A DNA stretch of 64,000 nt from Pseudomonas sp. Fl4BN1 (GTDB lineage Bacteria > Pseudomonadota > Gammaproteobacteria > Pseudomonadales > Pseudomonadaceae), in contig NZ_JAAARM010000021.1 in the NCBI RefSeq assembly GCF_009908285.1, forward strand, positions 1-64,000. The letters are read 5' to 3'. This document shows, piece after piece, positions 36,935-47,444 of this stretch. Both the position numbers and the translations under genes were made by a program. The notes below the pieces were generated by a model. It was not told where the DNA came from and ran no database searches. It worked only from the letters and a program-made list of their open reading frames with translations. Position 1 is the stretch's first letter. The number at the start of each line of letters is the position of its first letter.

Positions 36935-38530
36935 ATGAAAATGCTTCCCCTGAGAGCGGCCATGAGCGCCGCCTTGCTGAGCGTCGCCATGGGCGCCGCA
37001 GCCAAACCCTTGGTGGTCTGTACCGAAGCCAGCCCGGAAGGCTTCGATATGGTCCAGTACACGACTGCAGTCACTGCCGATGCGGTGGCAGAAACCATTT
37101 TCAACCGCCTGGTGGACTTCAAGCCCGGCACCACGGACATCGAGCCGGCCCTGGCCGAATCCTGGGACATCAGCCCGGACGGCCTGCAATACACCTTCCA
37201 CCTGCGTAAAGACATCAAGTTCCACAGCACCGACTACTTCACCCCGACCCGCGAGATGAACGCCGACGACGTGCTCTGGAGTTTCCAGCGCCAGCTGGAC
37301 CCGAAGCATCCCTGGCATGACAAGTCCAGCGTGGGCTTCCCCTACTTCGAAAGCATGGGCTTCAAGGAACTGCTGAAAAGCGTCGAAAAGATCGACGACC
37401 ACACCGTGGTCTTTACCCTGACGCGTCGTGAAGCCCCATTCCTGGCCGACATCGCCATGGCCTTCTCCTCGATCTTCCCGGCGGAATACGCCGACAAGCT
37501 GCTCAAGGAAGGCAAGACTGCCGACCTCAACAGCAAGCCCATCGGTACCGGCCCATTCATTTTCAACCGCTATGCCAAGGACGCCCAGGTACGCTTCAAG
37601 GCCAACCCGGACTACTTCCGCGGCAAGCCGCCAGCCGACCCGCTGGTGCTGGCGATCACCGTCGACAACAACGTGCGCCTGCAGAAGCTCAAGGCCAACG
37701 AATGCCAGATCGCCCTCTATCCCAAGCCCGATGACATTCCCAGCATCAAGGCCGATGCCAACCTCAAGGTCGATGAACTGGCAGCCATGACCACCAGCTA
37801 CATCGCCATGAACACCACCCGCAAATACATGAGCGATGTGCGCGTACGCCAGGCCATCAACATCGCCTTCGACAAAGAGGCCTACGTCAACAGCCTGTAC
37901 GGCAAAGGCAACGCCCTGATCGGCACCGGGCCTTATCCACCGACCCTGCTGGGCTTCAACACCAGCCTGAAAAATCCGCCCCGCGACTTGGACAAGGCTC
38001 GCGCCCTGCTCAAGGAGGCCGCAGTGCCGGACGGCACGATGATTACCCTGTTCACCCGCAACGGCGGCGGTCCGACCAACCCCAACCCGATGCTCGGCGC
38101 CCAGATGATGCAGGCCGACCTGGCCAAGATCGGCCTCAAGCTCGACATCCGCGTCATGGAGTGGGGCGAGATGCTCAAGCGTGCGAAAAACGGCGAACAC
38201 GATATGGTGTCGGCCGGCTGGGCGGGGGACAACGGCGATCCGGACAACTTCCTGACCCCGAACCTGAGTTGTGACGCGGCGAAAAACGGCGAAAACTACG
38301 CCCGCTGGTGCAACAAAACGTTCCAGGACCTGATCGACCAGGCCCGCTCCGACGCTGAACCTGCCAAACGGGCAGCGCTCTATGAAAAGTCCATGCTGGT
38401 GTTCGAACAGGATCAACCGTGGATTCCCATGGCCTATCCGAAAATGTTCACCGCCATGCGCAAGAACGTCGAGGGTTATCACCAGAGCCCCCTGGCCACT
38501 AACAACTTCGCTACCACCCAAGTGAAGTAA
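36935..38530 (+). CDS. dppA: Dipeptide-binding protein DppA (copy 3)
   Basis: The 531-residue SBP_bac_5 protein has a short signal peptide ending AMGAAA (about residue 24). It is clearly more distant from copies 1 and 2 (LVVCTEASPEGFDMVQYTTAVTAD in place of LVFCSEGSPAGFD) and is closest to dppBCDF, so it corresponds to DppA4-type in P. aeruginosa. It keeps GPFIFNRYAKDAQVRF and the NGDPDNFLTPNLSC pocket region. I use the ATG at 36935 with GAGG seven bases upstream; a TTG codon just before is in frame. A 13-bp hairpin follows before dppB. Confidence 0.92.
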   Translation: MKMLPLRAAMSAALLSVAMGAAAKPLVVCTEASPEGFDMVQYTTAVTADAVAETIFNRLVDFKPGTTDIEPALAESWDISPDGLQYTFHLRKDIKFHSTDYFTPTREMNADDVLWSFQRQLDPKHPWHDKSSVGFPYFESMGFKELLKSVEKIDDHTVVFTLTRREAPFLADIAMAFSSIFPAEYADKLLKEGKTADLNSKPIGTGPFIFNRYAKDAQVRFKANPDYFRGKPPADPLVLAITVDNNVRLQKLKANECQIALYPKPDDIPSIKADANLKVDELAAMTTSYIAMNTTRKYMSDVRVRQAINIAFDKEAYVNSLYGKGNALIGTGPYPPTLLGFNTSLKNPPRDLDKARALLKEAAVPDGTMITLFTRNGGGPTNPNPMLGAQMMQADLAKIGLKLDIRVMEWGEMLKRAKNGEHDMVSAGWAGDNGDPDNFLTPNLSCDAAKNGENYARWCNKTFQDLIDQARSDAEPAKRAALYEKSMLVFEQDQPWIPMAYPKMFTAMRKNVEGYHQSPLATNNFATTQVK

Positions 38531-38539
38531 TAAGAAACG

Positions 38540-38569
38540 CCCGCCGCCCTTGACCCCAAGGGCGGCGGG
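38540..38569 (+). terminator. Intercistronic hairpin between dppA and dppB
   Basis: CCCGCCGCCCTTG (38540-38552) / CAAGGGCGGCGGG (38557-38569), a perfect 13-bp GC-rich stem with loop ACCC and no T-run. Hairpins of this kind protect the binding-protein message and lower permease expression. Confidence 0.6.
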
Positions 38570-38603
38570 AACGCCGAACCGGCTGATTGAGGTACTTCAG
38601 AAG

Positions 38604-39614
38604 ATGTTTAGTTTTATTGCCCGCCGTGTGGGGTTGCTGATCCCCACATTCTTCGGCATCACCTTGCTGACCTTTGCCTTGATACGCATGATTCCCGGCG
38701 ACCCCGTGGAAGTCATGATGGGCGAGCGTCGGGTCGACCCTGAGATGCATGCCCAGGCAATGGAACGCCTTGGATTGAACAAGCCGCTGTACGCCCAGTA
38801 CCTGGACTACATCGGCAAGCTGGCCCACGGTGACCTGGGCGAGTCGCTGCGCACCCGCACCAGCGTGTGGAGCGAGTTCACTTCGCTGTTCCCCGCGACC
38901 CTGGAGTTGTCCATGGCCGCCCTGCTGTTCGCCGGTGTCCTCGGGCTGCTGGCCGGGGTGATTGCCGCCCTGAAGCGAGGGTCGCTGTTCGACCATGGGG
39001 TGATGGGCATCTCCCTGACGGGATACTCGATGCCGATCTTCTGGTGGGGCCTGATCCTGATCATGTTCTTCTCGGTGAGCCTGGGCTGGACCCCGGTTTC
39101 CGGGCGTATCGACCTGCTCTACGACATCGAGCCGAAAACCGGCTTCATGCTGATCGACACCCTGCTGGCCGATGACACCGGCGCCTTCTTCGACGCCCTG
39201 CATCACCTGATCCTGCCGGCCATCGTCCTGGGCACTATTCCGCTGGCGGTGATCGCGCGGATGACCCGCTCCTCGATGCTCGAAGTGCTGCGTGAGGACT
39301 ACATCCGCACCGCCAAGGCCAAGGGCCTGTCGCCAGCTCGCGTGGTGTTCGTCCATGGCCTGCGCAACGCACTGATTCCGGTGCTGACCGTGGTTGGCCT
39401 GCAAGTCGGCACACTGCTGGCCGGCGCGGTCCTGACCGAGACCATCTTCTCCTGGCCGGGTATCGGCAAGTGGCTGATCGAAGCCATCGGCGCCCGGGAC
39501 TATCCCGTGGTGCAGAACGGCATCCTGCTGATCGCCTGCCTGGTGATCATGGTCAACTTCGTGGTGGACATCCTCTACGGCTTTGCCAATCCACGCATCC
39601 GTCACCAGCGCTGA
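38604..39614 (+). CDS. dppB: Dipeptide ABC transporter permease DppB
   Basis: The 336-residue inner-membrane permease has six helices. It starts with MFSFIARRVGLLIPTFFGIT, typical of DppB/OppB, and has the EAA loop VLREDYIRTAKAKGLSPARV, which contacts the ATPases. It forms the dipeptide channel with DppC. The start ATG at 38604 has a rather distant GAGG, 11 bases upstream, so translation may be weak, in keeping with the hairpin. Confidence 0.95.
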   Translation: MFSFIARRVGLLIPTFFGITLLTFALIRMIPGDPVEVMMGERRVDPEMHAQAMERLGLNKPLYAQYLDYIGKLAHGDLGESLRTRTSVWSEFTSLFPATLELSMAALLFAGVLGLLAGVIAALKRGSLFDHGVMGISLTGYSMPIFWWGLILIMFFSVSLGWTPVSGRIDLLYDIEPKTGFMLIDTLLADDTGAFFDALHHLILPAIVLGTIPLAVIARMTRSSMLEVLREDYIRTAKAKGLSPARVVFVHGLRNALIPVLTVVGLQVGTLLAGAVLTETIFSWPGIGKWLIEAIGARDYPVVQNGILLIACLVIMVNFVVDILYGFANPRIRHQR

Positions 39615-39625
39615 GATCAAGACTA

Positions 39626-40537
39626 ATGAGCACTCAAACCTCCTCAGTAGCAGTCGATCAAAGCCTGCTCTATCCGTCCGTGTACAAAGAGTTCTGGCAG
39701 CACTTCTCCCGCAACAAAGGGGCAGTGGCCGGTCTGTTGTTCATGATGCTGGTGGTCTTCTGCGCCCTGTTCGCGCCCTGGGTTGCCCCGCATAACCCCA
39801 GCGAACAATACCGCGACTTCCTGCTGACGCCGCCGGCCTGGCTTGAAGGCGGGCAGATGCAATTCCTGCTGGGCACTGACGAACTGGGCCGTGACCTGCT
39901 GTCACGCCTGATCCAGGGTTCACGCCTGTCGCTGCTGATCGGCCTGTCGTCGGTGGTGATGTCGCTGATCCCGGGGATTCTCCTCGGACTGTTCGCCGGG
40001 TTCTTCCCGCGCTTGCTGGGCCCGACCATCATGCGCCTGATGGACATCATGCTGGCCCTGCCCTCGTTGCTGCTGGCTGTGGCGATTGTCGCCATCCTCG
40101 GCCCTGGCCTGATCAATACCGTGATCGCCATCGCCGTGGTGTCCCTGCCGTCCTATGTCCGTCTGACCCGCGCCGCGGTAATGGGCGAACTGAATCGCGA
40201 CTACGTGACCGCCGCCCGCCTGGCCGGTGCCGGCCTGCCGCGCCTGATGTTCATCACCGTACTGCCCAACTGCATGGCACCGCTGATCGTCCAGGCGACC
40301 CTGAGCTTCTCCTCGGCAATCCTCGATGCCGCCGCCCTGGGCTTCCTCGGCCTCGGCGTGCAACCACCGACCCCTGAGTGGGGCACCATGCTGGCCTCGG
40401 CCCGCGACTACATCGAACGCGCCTGGTGGGTCGTGAGCCTGCCGGGCCTGACCATTTTGCTCAGCGTGCTGGCAATCAACCTGATGGGCGACGGCCTGCG
40501 CGATGCGCTGGATCCGAAACTCAAGAACGCCGCCTGA
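39626..40537 (+). CDS. dppC: Dipeptide ABC transporter permease DppC
   Basis: The 303-residue permease has a cytoplasmic N-terminal extension, six helices, and the DppC/OppC marks [18 protein letters not shown] and the EAA loop [16 protein letters not shown]. It pairs with DppB. It starts 11 bases after dppB at the ATG of [10 protein letters not shown]; a longer overlapping frame lies inside dppB and is not used. Confidence 0.95.
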   Translation: MSTQTSSVAVDQSLLYPSVYKEFWQHFSRNKGAVAGLLFMMLVVFCALFAPWVAPHNPSEQYRDFLLTPPAWLEGGQMQFLLGTDELGRDLLSRLIQGSRLSLLIGLSSVVMSLIPGILLGLFAGFFPRLLGPTIMRLMDIMLALPSLLLAVAIVAILGPGLINTVIAIAVVSLPSYVRLTRAAVMGELNRDYVTAARLAGAGLPRLMFITVLPNCMAPLIVQATLSFSSAILDAAALGFLGLGVQPPTPEWGTMLASARDYIERAWWVVSLPGLTILLSVLAINLMGDGLRDALDPKLKNAA

Positions 40538-40547
40538 GGAGATTCCC

Positions 40548-41516
40548 ATGTCACTGCTAGAAATCAAGAATCTCAATGTCCGCTTCGGCGACGCCAGGGC
40601 GGTTCCGGTAGTCGATGGCCTCGACCTCAAGGTCGACAAGGGCGAAGTCCTGGCCATCGTTGGCGAATCCGGCTCCGGCAAATCGGTGACCATGATGGCG
40701 CTGATGGGCCTGATCGAGCACCCCGGCATCGTCACCGCCGACGCTCTCAACTTCGACGGCCGCGACATGCTCAAGCTCAGCGCCCGCCAGCGCCGGCGGA
40801 TCGTCGGCAAGGACCTGGCCATGGTCTTCCAGGACCCGATGACCGCGCTGAATCCCAGCTACACCGTGGGTTTCCAGATCGAGGAGGTGCTGCGCCTGCA
40901 CCTGAAGATGTCCAGCAAGGCGGCACGCAAGCGCGCCATCGAGTTGCTGGAAAAGGTCGAGATCCCTGGCGCTGCCAGCCGTATGGACGCCTACCCGCAC
41001 CAACTGTCCGGTGGCATGAGCCAACGGGTAGCCATCGCCATGGCGATTGCCGGCGAGCCCAAGCTGCTGATCGCCGATGAACCCACCACCGCCCTCGATG
41101 TGACCATCCAGGCGCAGATCATGGAACTGCTGCTCGCCCTGCAGAAAGAGCAGGACATGGGCCTGGTGCTGATCACCCACGACCTCGCCGTGGTGGCCGA
41201 GACCGCCCAGCGAGTCTGTGTGATGTATGCCGGCCAAGCCGTGGAAGTGGGGCAAGTGCCGCAGTTGTTCGACATCCCCGCGCATCCCTACAGCGAAGCG
41301 CTGCTGGCGGCAATTCCCGAGCACAGCCTGGGGGCCTCCCGCCTCTCGACCCTGCCGGGTATCGTCCCTGGTCGCTACGATCGACCCCAGGGTTGCCTGC
41401 TGTCACCACGCTGCCCTTATGCCCAGGACAACTGCCGTCAAGTGCGCCCCAGCCTTGATCAAAAAGCCGCCAGCCTGGCGCGCTGCTTCTACCCGCTGAA
41501 TCAGGAGGTGGCGTAA
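40548..41516 (+). CDS. dppD: Dipeptide ABC transporter ATPase DppD
   Basis: The 322-residue ATPase shows Walker A GESGSGKS, signature LSGGMSQR and Walker [13 protein letters not shown], and a C-terminal oligopeptide-transport domain with the cysteine-rich [11 protein letters not shown] that in this family can hold an Fe-S cluster. It powers dipeptide import with DppF. GAGGAG lies six bases before the ATG. Its TAA overlaps the dppF ATG by one base. Confidence 0.95.
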   Translation: MSLLEIKNLNVRFGDARAVPVVDGLDLKVDKGEVLAIVGESGSGKSVTMMALMGLIEHPGIVTADALNFDGRDMLKLSARQRRRIVGKDLAMVFQDPMTALNPSYTVGFQIEEVLRLHLKMSSKAARKRAIELLEKVEIPGAASRMDAYPHQLSGGMSQRVAIAMAIAGEPKLLIADEPTTALDVTIQAQIMELLLALQKEQDMGLVLITHDLAVVAETAQRVCVMYAGQAVEVGQVPQLFDIPAHPYSEALLAAIPEHSLGASRLSTLPGIVPGRYDRPQGCLLSPRCPYAQDNCRQVRPSLDQKAASLARCFYPLNQEVA

Positions 41517-42487
41517 TGGCCGTCGTTCTTACCGCCCGCGACCTGACCCGTCACTACGAAGTATCCCGCGGCCTGTTCAAGGGCCACGCCACCGTGCGCG
41601 CGCTCAACGGCGTGTCCTTTGAACTGGAAGCCGGCAAGACTCTGGCCGTGGTGGGCGAGTCCGGTTGCGGCAAGTCGACCCTGGCCCGGGCCCTGACCCT
41701 GATTGAAGAGCCCTCTTCGGGCTCGCTGAAAATCGCCGGCCAGGAAGTTGCCGGCGCCAACAAGGCCCAGCGCAAGCAACTGCGCAAAGACGTGCAGATG
41801 GTGTTCCAGAGCCCTTACGCCTCGCTCAATCCACGGCAGAAGATTGGTGATCAACTGGCAGAGCCTTTATTGATCAACACCAAACTGTCAGCTGCCGAAC
41901 GGCGCGAGAAAGTCCAGGCGATGATGAAGCAGGTAGGCCTGCGCCCCGAGCACTATCAGCGCTACCCGCACATGTTCTCCGGCGGGCAACGCCAGCGCAT
42001 CGCCCTGGCCCGGGCGATGATGCTGCAACCCAAGGTGCTGGTGGCGGACGAGCCGACCTCGGCCCTGGACGTATCGATCCAGGCCCAGGTATTGAACCTG
42101 TTCATGGACCTGCAGCAGGAATTCAACACCGCCTACGTGTTCATCTCCCACAACCTGGCGGTGGTGCGTCACGTCGCCGATCAGGTGCTGGTGATGTACC
42201 TCGGCCGGCCGGTGGAGATGGGGCCCAAGGAGGACATCTACACCCGTCCCCTGCACCCCTACACCCAGGCGCTGCTGTCGGCGACCCCAACCATTCACCC
42301 GGACCCGGACAAGCCGAAGATCAAGATCGTCGGCGAATTGCCCAACCCACTGAACCCGCCATCCGGTTGCGCCTTCCACAAACGCTGCCCCTACGCCACC
42401 GAGCGTTGCAGCACTGAAGAGCCGGCCCTGCGCCAGCTCGACAGCCGGCAGGTGGCCTGTCACTACGCAGAGCAATTCCTGGTGTAG
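41516..42487 (+). CDS. dppF: Dipeptide ABC transporter ATPase DppF
   Basis: The 323-residue ATPase has Walker A GESGCGKST, signature FSGGQRQR, Walker B VLVADEPTSALD, and the C-terminal domain with FHKRCPYATERC. The TAATG junction couples it to dppD. It is the last gene of the operon, and a terminator hairpin follows 13 bases later. Confidence 0.95.
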   Translation: MAVVLTARDLTRHYEVSRGLFKGHATVRALNGVSFELEAGKTLAVVGESGCGKSTLARALTLIEEPSSGSLKIAGQEVAGANKAQRKQLRKDVQMVFQSPYASLNPRQKIGDQLAEPLLINTKLSAAERREKVQAMMKQVGLRPEHYQRYPHMFSGGQRQRIALARAMMLQPKVLVADEPTSALDVSIQAQVLNLFMDLQQEFNTAYVFISHNLAVVRHVADQVLVMYLGRPVEMGPKEDIYTRPLHPYTQALLSATPTIHPDPDKPKIKIVGELPNPLNPPSGCAFHKRCPYATERCSTEEPALRQLDSRQVACHYAEQFLV

Positions 42488-42495
42488 ACAGCCAT

Positions 42496-42532
42496 GAAAA
42501 AGGCGCTCCCGGAAAGCCTTCCGGGAGCGCCT
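42496..42532. terminator. Terminator between dppF and the small exported gene
   Basis: AGGCGCTCCCGG (42501-42512) / CCGGGAGCGCCT (42521-42532), a perfect 12-bp stem. The T-run lies on the minus-strand side, so it ends leftward transcription and probably also stops dppF reads. Confidence 0.75.
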
Positions 42533-42548
42533 GAACCTTGTTCGACCC

Positions 42549-42589
42549 GCCCCTGGCAACGGATTGCGCATCAGTCCGTTGTCGGGGGC
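42549..42589 (-). terminator. First hairpin after the small exported gene
   Basis: CAACGGA / TCCGTTG core with outer CCCC/GGGG pairs, directly below the stop of the gene at 42596. It forms a double terminator with the one at 42496-42532. Confidence 0.55.
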
Positions 42590-42595
42590 TTTCTT

Positions 42596-42835
42596 TTAGC
42601 CCTGGCTGTCACCGTCGTCGTCAGTGGTCTGATCGTCATCGCCGGAGCTGCCACCCTGGCCTTCATCGCCCGGCTCCGAGTCGGACTTGGCGAGCATCTG
42701 CACCGGCGTGCTCTGGTTCGATGTGAAGCCTGGCTCGGTCACTTGCATCAGGTTGTGAGCCCAGGCCGCCGAGGTTCCCAGCGACAGCATCACCAGCACT
42801 TTGAGCAGCAGCACAACGCGTTGGAACATTCTCAT
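42596..42835 (-). CDS. Small exported protein with acidic tail
   Basis: The 79-residue product has a clear Sec signal peptide (MRMFQRVVLLLKVLVML onward, cut after AWA near residue 26). The mature part has about 50 residues and ends in a Gly/Asp/Ser-rich acidic tail (GSSGDDDQTTDDDGDSQG). There is no lipobox or cysteine. I do not recognise the family. The acidic tail could bind divalent cations or simply be disordered. A start four codons further upstream is possible. Confidence 0.6.
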   Translation of the reverse strand: MRMFQRVVLLLKVLVMLSLGTSAAWAHNLMQVTEPGFTSNQSTPVQMLAKSDSEPGDEGQGGSSGDDDQTTDDDGDSQG

Positions 42836-43017
42836 AGCCGATTCCATCCCTTCATAGGTGAATCATCGAAGGCTGCGAACCCTGCCTTACAGTGGCCACA
42901 GCACTGTCTGAAACCTAGTCGCGATATCCCGGCTTTTCCAGATAGCAGGCTATCGATACCCGAGCCGACCGGGCCCTTCCGACTAACGGCGCCCAGCCCC
43001 TGAAAACACCGCAACCC
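42836..43017. other. Upstream region of the small exported gene
   Basis: No gene supported. It should contain the promoter of the minus-strand small gene; no clear boxes were recognised. Confidence 0.3.
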
Positions 43018-43120
43018 GTAGGAGCCGGCTTGCCGGCGAAAGGCACGCGGCCATTCCCTATACAGGCCATGGTTCGTGTTGCGTCCCGTTTGGCCTCTTC
43101 GCTGGCAAGCCAGCTCCTAC
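43018..43120. repeat. REPIN (inverted REP pair)
   Basis: The left arm GTAGGAGCCGGCTTGCC... (43018-43040) and right arm ...GGCAAGCCAGCTCCTAC (43098-43120) face each other around a 57-base loop. The spacer differs from the 82-bp units at 57787-60645, so it is an older or different copy. Confidence 0.9.
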
Positions 43121-43158
43121 AGGGAGAGGTGCCAAGCCAATCCGGGAATCCATCGGCT

Positions 43159-43191
43159 AAAAAAAAGCCCCGCTGTCTGCACAGCGGGGCT
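43159..43191 (-). terminator. Terminator of prfC
   Basis: AGCCCCGCTGT / ACAGCGGGGCT, an 11-bp stem with loop CTGC, followed on the minus strand by about seven T residues. Confidence 0.9.
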
Positions 43192-43210
43192 CGGGGTGTC
43201 ACCGGCGAAC

Positions 43211-44794
<1,584 letters not shown>

Positions 44795-45143
44795 GGGAAA
44801 TCGCCTGGCGATGATCAAAAAAGGGCGCAGATTATAGCCCAGACATAGCCTCTCGGGCCACCGCTGCCCCCGTCGCCCAAGCCACCACGCGGCAGATAAA
44901 CGGTGGCTATATGCTGCCAAGTATGGAACCTTTTAAAACGTGGAGACGTCCACTCCCCTGTCACGCGCTGTCGTCAGGGGCTGAAATATCAGCTAGTTAG
45001 CTTGACGAAGCTGCGCTCATGGCTCGTTCACCTGCCGCTCTGCCGGCAACCGACGAGCTGCTTTTCGCGCGTACTTTCGCGGCAGCCAGGAATGGCCTTG
45101 CCACACGGGAAAGTGCCCGCCGACTGAAAAAAGGAGTCCGCCT
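44795..45143. other. Intergenic region between prfC and the osmoprotectant operon
   Basis: This divergent region should hold both promoters. A 50-codon frame (ATG 45019 to TGA 45171) overlaps the next gene's start and has plausible codon use, but no match was recognised and no ribosome site is clear, so it is not called. Confidence 0.35.
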
Positions 45144-45860
45144 GTGGCTATTCGCTATGGCAAAGGGCTGATAGGAGGGGTTGCGGTAATCGCCCTCCTG
45201 GCCCTGCTGGTCCACTGGATCGGCATCACGACGATCGAACACTACCGCGACGATCTGTTGTTCTACCTGCAAGCCCATCTGTACCTGGTACTCGCGTCAA
45301 TGCTCGCCGCGCTGGTGGTGGGAATCCCCGCCGGGATCTTCCTCAGCCGACCCTCGATGGTCGGGCGCGCTGAACGCTTCATGCAAATCTTCAACATTGG
45401 CAACACCGTTCCCCCTCTGGCCGTCCTGGCCATCGCCCTGGGGATCCTCGGCATCGGCAGTGGCCCGGCCATCTTCGCTCTGTTCCTCGCCTCCTTGCTG
45501 CCCATCGTGCGCAACACCTTTGAGGGCCTGAAAAACGTCCAGGGTTCTCTCAAGGAAGCCGCAGTCGGCATCGGCATGACGCCACGCCAGGTGCTGTGGA
45601 AAGTCGAATTGCCCAATGCCGTGCCAATCATCATCGGCGGCGTGCGGGTAGCCCTGGCGATCAACGTCGGCACCGCGCCCCTGGCCTTCCTGATCGGCGC
45701 CAACAGCCTGGGCAGCCTGATCTTCCCCGGCATCGCCCTGAACAATCAGCCGCAACTGCTGCTCGGCGCCGCCTGCACCGCACTGCTGGCCTTGCTCCTC
45801 GACGGCCTGGTGACCCTGGCCAGCCGCCTTTGGCTGGAACGTGGTCTGCGCCCGTCTTAA
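45144..45860 (+). CDS. Osmoprotectant ABC transporter permease (first)
   Basis: The 238-residue permease has six helices and the OpuB/OpuC/YehY pattern, with the EAA loop KEAAVGIGMTPRQVLWKVELPNAVPIIIGGVR. It starts at GTG 45144 with AAGGAG nine bases upstream. It is the first gene of a four-gene operon (permease, binding protein, permease, ATPase), which is the order of PA3888-PA3891. These transporters import glycine betaine, choline, carnitine or related quaternary amines. Confidence 0.88.
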   Translation: MAIRYGKGLIGGVAVIALLALLVHWIGITTIEHYRDDLLFYLQAHLYLVLASMLAALVVGIPAGIFLSRPSMVGRAERFMQIFNIGNTVPPLAVLAIALGILGIGSGPAIFALFLASLLPIVRNTFEGLKNVQGSLKEAAVGIGMTPRQVLWKVELPNAVPIIIGGVRVALAINVGTAPLAFLIGANSLGSLIFPGIALNNQPQLLLGAACTALLALLLDGLVTLASRLWLERGLRPS

Positions 45861-45884
45861 GCCCGTCAGAGACAAGGAACCGAC

Positions 45885-46778
45885 ATGAAGAAATTAAGCC
45901 TGATACTCGGCTGCGTCCTGCTTTTCAGCGGACTGGCCCACGCCGCGGAAAAACCGCTGATCCGCATCGGCGCCCGGGTCTTCACCGAGCAGACCCTGCT
46001 GGCGGAAATCACCTCCCAGTACCTGCGCAGCAAGGGCTACGACACCCGCGTCACCGGCGGCCTGGGCAGCAGCCTGGCCCGCAGCGCCCAGGAAAGTGGC
46101 CAACTGGACCTGATCTGGGAATACACCGGGGTGTCGCTGGTGGCCTACAACCACATCGACGAGAAGCTCGACAGCGAACAGTCCTACGCCCGGGTGAAAG
46201 AACTCGACGCGAAAAAAGGCCTGGTCTGGTTGTCGCCGTCCAAGTTCAGTAACACCTATGCCCTGGCGCTGCCAGAAAACGTGGCCAAGGAACATCCACA
46301 GATCAACAGCATCAGCGACCTGACCCAGGCCCTGGCCGAAAACACCCGGGAACATCGCCTGGTGGCCCTGGACACCGAGTTCGCCAACCGTTCCGACGGC
46401 ATGGCCGGAATGGTCAAGCTGTATGACATGGCCCTGACCCGCAAGAACACCCGGCAGATGGACGCCGGCCTGGTCTACACCGCCCTGCGCAATGGCCAGG
46501 TGTTTGCCGGCCTGGTCTACACCACCGACGGGCGCTTGAACGCCTTCAAGCTGAAACTGCTGGAAGACGACAAGCACTACTTCCCGGACTACACCGCCGC
46601 GCCCGTGGTGCGTCAGGTCTACCTCGACGCCCACCCGCAACTGGCCGCCGAGCTCAAGCCGCTGGCTGCGCTGTTCGACGACGAAACCATGCGCCAGCTG
46701 AACGCGCGGGTCGACGTCGACCACGAAAGCCCCTCCGCCGTGGCCGCAGATTTCCTGCGCCAGCACCCGATCAACTAA
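45885..46778 (+). CDS. Osmoprotectant-binding protein (OpuAC/QAT family)
   Basis: The 297-residue periplasmic protein has a signal peptide cut after AHA (residue 21); there is no lipobox. The mature part shows GARVFTEQTLLAEITSQYL, SGQLDLIWEYTGVSL and the C-terminal YTTDGRLNAFKLKLLEDD, as in quaternary-amine-binding proteins (OsmF/YehZ, ProX/OpuCC). The aromatic box that would hold a trimethylammonium group is plausible, but the ligand is not proven. It is 24 bases after the first permease and 12 before the second. Confidence 0.88.
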   Translation: MKKLSLILGCVLLFSGLAHAAEKPLIRIGARVFTEQTLLAEITSQYLRSKGYDTRVTGGLGSSLARSAQESGQLDLIWEYTGVSLVAYNHIDEKLDSEQSYARVKELDAKKGLVWLSPSKFSNTYALALPENVAKEHPQINSISDLTQALAENTREHRLVALDTEFANRSDGMAGMVKLYDMALTRKNTRQMDAGLVYTALRNGQVFAGLVYTTDGRLNAFKLKLLEDDKHYFPDYTAAPVVRQVYLDAHPQLAAELKPLAALFDDETMRQLNARVDVDHESPSAVAADFLRQHPIN

Positions 46779-46790
46779 AGAGGAGAAGAC

Positions 46791-47444
46791 ATGGAATTCC
46801 TGAACGCCTTTTCCCATCTCGATTGGGCCCAGGTCCTGCACCTGACCTGGCAGCACATCACCCTGGTGGGCATCGCCGTCACCCTGGCCATCGTCTTCGG
46901 CGTCCCCCTGGGCGTGCTGATGACCCGCTTCCCGACCCTCGCCGGCCCGCTGCAGGCCAGCGCCACCGTGCTGCTGACCATTCCGTCCATCGCCCTGTTC
47001 GGCCTGCTGCTGCCGTTCTACTCCAAGTTCGGCCAGGGCCTCGGTCCGCTGCCGGCCATCACCGCCGTGTTCCTCTATTCCCTGCTGCCGATCATGCGCA
47101 ACACCTACCTGGCGCTGACCGGTGTCGAGCCGGGCATTCGCGAAGCCGCCCGCGGCATCGGCATGACCTTCGGCCAGCGCCTGCGCATGGTCGAGTTGCC
47201 GATCGCGGTGCCGGTGATTCTCGCCGGAGTCCGCACCGCGGTGGTGATGAACATCGGCGTCATGACCATCGCCGCCACCATCGGCGCCGGCGGCCTGGGC
47301 GTACTCATTCTTGCTTCCATCAGCCGCAGCGACATGTCGATGCTGATCGTCGGCGCGGTGCTGGTCAGTCTCCTGGCCATCTTCGCCGACCTGCTTCTGC
47401 AATGGCTGCAACGCACGCTGACTCCAAAAGGACTCCTGAAATGA
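46791..47444 (+). CDS. Osmoprotectant ABC transporter permease (second)
   Basis: The 217-residue permease has about five helices and the EAA loop REAARGIGMTFGQRLRMVELPIAVPVILAGVR, similar to the first permease. Both form the channel. The TGA overlaps the next ATG by three bases (ATGA). AGAGGAG precedes the ATG. Confidence 0.9.
   Translation: MEFLNAFSHLDWAQVLHLTWQHITLVGIAVTLAIVFGVPLGVLMTRFPTLAGPLQASATVLLTIPSIALFGLLLPFYSKFGQGLGPLPAITAVFLYSLLPIMRNTYLALTGVEPGIREAARGIGMTFGQRLRMVELPIAVPVILAGVRTAVVMNIGVMTIAATIGAGGLGVLILASISRSDMSMLIVGAVLVSLLAIFADLLLQWLQRTLTPKGLLK

Noticed and set aside
36911-38521. A 536-codon open frame on the minus strand opposite dppA copy 3, and similar 480-520-codon frames opposite the other dppA genes and opdP
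   Set aside because: These are shadows of GC-rich coding bias: their composition (His, Val, Gly, Asp rich) mirrors the sense codons, no family features appear, and the sense genes have signal peptides and ribosome sites.
45019-45171. A 50-codon frame overlapping the start of the osmoprotectant permease
   Set aside because: Codon use is plausible but there is no ribosome site and no match, and it overlaps a well supported gene.
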